From the NCBI RefSeq assembly GCF_024714495.1, contig NZ_JAMZMJ010000008.1, positions 124,001-188,000 on the forward strand: a stretch of DNA of 64,000 nucleotides. Reading direction: 5' to 3'. The notes beneath the pieces were generated by a model. That model was not told the origin of the DNA and made no database searches. It saw nothing but the letters and a program-made list of their open reading frames with translations. This document shows, piece by piece, positions 60,705 to 64,000 of this stretch (positions within the stretch are counted from its first letter, which is position 1; every line of letters begins with the position of its first letter). The translations under genes and the position numbers were made by a program. The DNA is from Marinoscillum pacificum. GTDB lineage: Bacteria > Bacteroidota > Bacteroidia > Cytophagales > Cyclobacteriaceae.

Positions 60705-62563
60705 ACCAATTTATATCTACTCATTACCAATTCCACTGAGGTTCCTTCTGCATTGTTTACTGACAGTTTCCCTTTTACTTTTATGGACAAAATATTCACC
60801 ATCTTCCACCCAAATGAATTTAAATTGGAGAGATCAACTTCATTCATACCCACTCCATCATCTGCTACTCTGGCGACTAATTGATCTCCTTGTTGCTCCA
60901 GTCCTACTTCTATATGACCAGTTTTGCCATCAGGGAATGCATACTTGATACAATTTGTGATCAGCTCATTAACAATTAATCCTAACGGAATGACAGTATC
61001 AATGTCCATTTTCAAACCCTCAGCATTTACCGAAAAATCCACCCGTTCTCTATCCACCCCGAAAGCACTGAACAGCTCACCACATAAATTCTCCAAATAG
61101 TCCTGAACATCCACTCCCCTGACATCATCAGCAGAATACAACCTTTGATGAATCAATGCCATGGATTTTACCCGATTTTGTCCCTCACGCACGGCATGTA
61201 CTGCAGCATCATCTGTCAGTGTATCAGCCTGCAAATTGAGCAAACTAGAAATTACCTGTAAGTTGTTTTTAACCCGGTGATGAATCTCTTTCAATAGAGT
61301 TTCACGCTCAGCGAGGGACTCTGATATTTGGTTATTTTTGATTTCAAGAATCTCAGAAGTTCGTTTTTTAGTATTGTACTGATAAAACAAAAAGCCCGCA
61401 ACAACCATCAACAACAAAAACCCTGAAATAAAAATATTACGCTGGTTATTAGACCTTGCTAATGAAAGTGCCGCATTTTTTTGCACCAACTCAAGCTCCG
61501 CAATTTTCTGTCTACTTTCTGCGGTCTCATACTTAATGTTAAGTTCTTGAACCAAAGACTCCTGACGAATACTGTGCAAGCTATCCTTGAGGTAATCATA
61601 GTACTCCATCATTTGTTCCGCTCGCTGATAGTTATTGTGCAGCTTTTCAAATTCCACATCAATCCCAAGCAACTTGATGTACACATTCAGGTCTCCAATT
61701 CTTTTTGCAAAATAATAGCCACTATCAAGACAAATCCGAGATCTTTCAAATTCTCCTCTTAAGAAATGGTATTGCGTAAGGTTTTGATAGACAATGCCAA
61801 GTGCAGAAAAATTACTTAGTTGACGATTATAGCTAATCGCTTGATCACTAAACTCAATGACTTTTTCATGATTGCCCAATTGATCATGAATGATCGCTCC
61901 ATTCAAATATATTTTAGCCATCAAACGTTTTTGGTTTTGCAACTCCTTGTCTTGGAGTAAACCATTATAAATAGCTAGGGCTGAATCCGGCTTATTTATC
62001 CTACCATACCATGTTGCCAAATATATTCTTGCGGTATAATTCTTATCCTTTTCAAGTGCCAGAGATCTATCATAAAAACTTTTAGCTTTTTCCAGATCAT
62101 TTGACCGCTGAAACAAAAAACCCATAGATGTATATACCTCTGCAACTCGATCAGGAATGCCAAGACTATCATAAATTCGTATTGCCTGAGTATAATATTT
62201 CTGAGCTATACTCATTCTCCCCAAAGAAAGATTCACATCACCTAAACCACTCATATTATGAGCCAAAAATTTTGGTTGTGCATTACCTTCCGCACTTTTT
62301 AACCCTAATTGATAATAAAACAAGGAAGAATCGTAATTGGCTTGAATCCAAAATGCTTTACCGATTAGTGCATTCATTTCGGATGATCTAAGAGAATTGT
62401 TCTTTGACCTCAATAACTCTTTAATATAATAAATCGCTGAATCGGGATTATTATCTAAATAATGCTCAGCTTTTTCTATGTATTCATGGTCCATTTGACA
62501 AAAACCAAAAACAGTCTGAGCATATAACACCATCAAAATGATGTATCGCAGTGAATAACGCAT
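60701..62563 (-). CDS. TPR-containing HisKA_2-type histidine kinase (system 2)
   Basis: A 620-residue sensor kinase: signal peptide (MRYSLRYIILMVLYAQTVFG), TPR repeats (about 25-370, for example AQKYYTQAIRIYDSLG and AKSFYDRSLALEKDK), a transmembrane helix (about 378-398), HisKA_2 with LLKEIHHRVKNNLQVISSLLNLQ, and an HATPase domain with INELITNCIKYAF-type N box (GLIVNELITNCIKY) and an intact G1-like segment VADDGVGMNEV. Unlike its paralogue at 53562-55469 it keeps the Asp-x-Gly-x-Gly pattern, so it should be active. It overlaps its response regulator by four bases. Confidence 0.92.
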   Translation of the reverse strand: MRYSLRYIILMVLYAQTVFGFCQMDHEYIEKAEHYLDNNPDSAIYYIKELLRSKNNSLRSSEMNALIGKAFWIQANYDSSLFYYQLGLKSAEGNAQPKFLAHNMSGLGDVNLSLGRMSIAQKYYTQAIRIYDSLGIPDRVAEVYTSMGFLFQRSNDLEKAKSFYDRSLALEKDKNYTARIYLATWYGRINKPDSALAIYNGLLQDKELQNQKRLMAKIYLNGAIIHDQLGNHEKVIEFSDQAISYNRQLSNFSALGIVYQNLTQYHFLRGEFERSRICLDSGYYFAKRIGDLNVYIKLLGIDVEFEKLHNNYQRAEQMMEYYDYLKDSLHSIRQESLVQELNIKYETAESRQKIAELELVQKNAALSLARSNNQRNIFISGFLLLMVVAGFLFYQYNTKKRTSEILEIKNNQISESLAERETLLKEIHHRVKNNLQVISSLLNLQADTLTDDAAVHAVREGQNRVKSMALIHQRLYSADDVRGVDVQDYLENLCGELFSAFGVDRERVDFSVNAEGLKMDIDTVIPLGLIVNELITNCIKYAFPDGKTGHIEVGLEQQGDQLVARVADDGVGMNEVDLSNLNSFGWKMVNILSIKVKGKLSVNNAEGTSVELVMSRYKLV

Positions 62564-62698
62564 AGGGCCACGTTGTAATTAACTGATAAAAGATATAACC
62601 AAACTAAGAATAAATACTTTGAATTGGAAAAAATCAAAGACTCTATTAGACGAAACACGTCAAACAACCGTCTATTGAATCATACAACCTTACAATAA

Positions 62699-64000
<1,302 letters not shown>

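Overview
The window looks like a chromosome segment of a marine gliding-type Bacteroidota, probably Cytophagales. This is inferred from gene families: SusC/SusD pairs, a type IX secretion C-terminal signal, TPR histidine kinases paired with LytTR regulators, FG-GAP/ASPIC-UnbV lipoproteins, DUF983 and DUF1080 proteins, and a Bacteroidota-type tyrosine recombinase. Genus cannot be fixed from the sequence alone.

Region 1 (1-19930) is the right-hand part of a genomic island. It ends at a 44-base displaced 3' half of a tRNA-Asn gene (19887-19930), with a tyrosine integrase beside it reading inward. No intact tRNA-Asn lies in the window, so the left end must be beyond base 1. The island carries a tightly packed minus-strand defence array: kwaA-kwaB (Kiwa), a DUF4263/Shedu-like nuclease, an unrecognised membrane-anchored protein, then hsdM-hsdS-FRG-hsdR (type I restriction-modification with an FRG-domain protein joined to its neighbours by ATGA overlaps). 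Further right are an AbiEi/AbiEii type IV toxin-antitoxin pair bracketed by long direct repeats, a small excisionase-like HTH gene, a divergent LysR/HPP pair, an RteC-like small protein and an AraC regulator. Between these genes the DNA is unusual: noncoding, G/T-rich, quasi-periodic text built around ATCGGT/GTGATTAGTG, plus GC-rich REP-like hairpins.

Region 2 (19931-31640) is ordinary chromosome: a small acidic lipoprotein with a kinase-less TPR membrane protein, a DUF983 protein, a three-gene operon (DUF1080 hydrolase plus two Tat-exported Gfo/Idh/MocA oxidoreductases) that fits glycoside 3-oxidation, two related ~60-residue ORFs, a small redox/sensor cluster (NmrA, V4R-like, heme-oxygenase-like) and a chemotaxis receptor.

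Region 3 (31642-48994) is a SusC/SusD uptake locus under a LacI-family regulator. It holds three ~1,090-residue FG-GAP/ASPIC-UnbV lipoproteins, a small lipoprotein and a YghZ-type aldo/keto reductase, with no glycoside hydrolase. A LacI-type palindrome sits between susC and lacI, and a terminator separates susD from the lipoprotein operon.

Region 4 (49000-64000) has a thioredoxin pair, a tRNA-Val, a DUF2461 protein, an orphan TRAP-type binding protein, and a surface-protein locus: a 1,365-residue BspA/DUF285-repeat T9SS protein, a 59-residue PID-CTERM-like protein, and two paralogous TPR-kinase/LytTR systems, one on each side. One of the kinases has a degraded ATP-binding G1 box. The window ends inside a GH2 beta-galactosidase.
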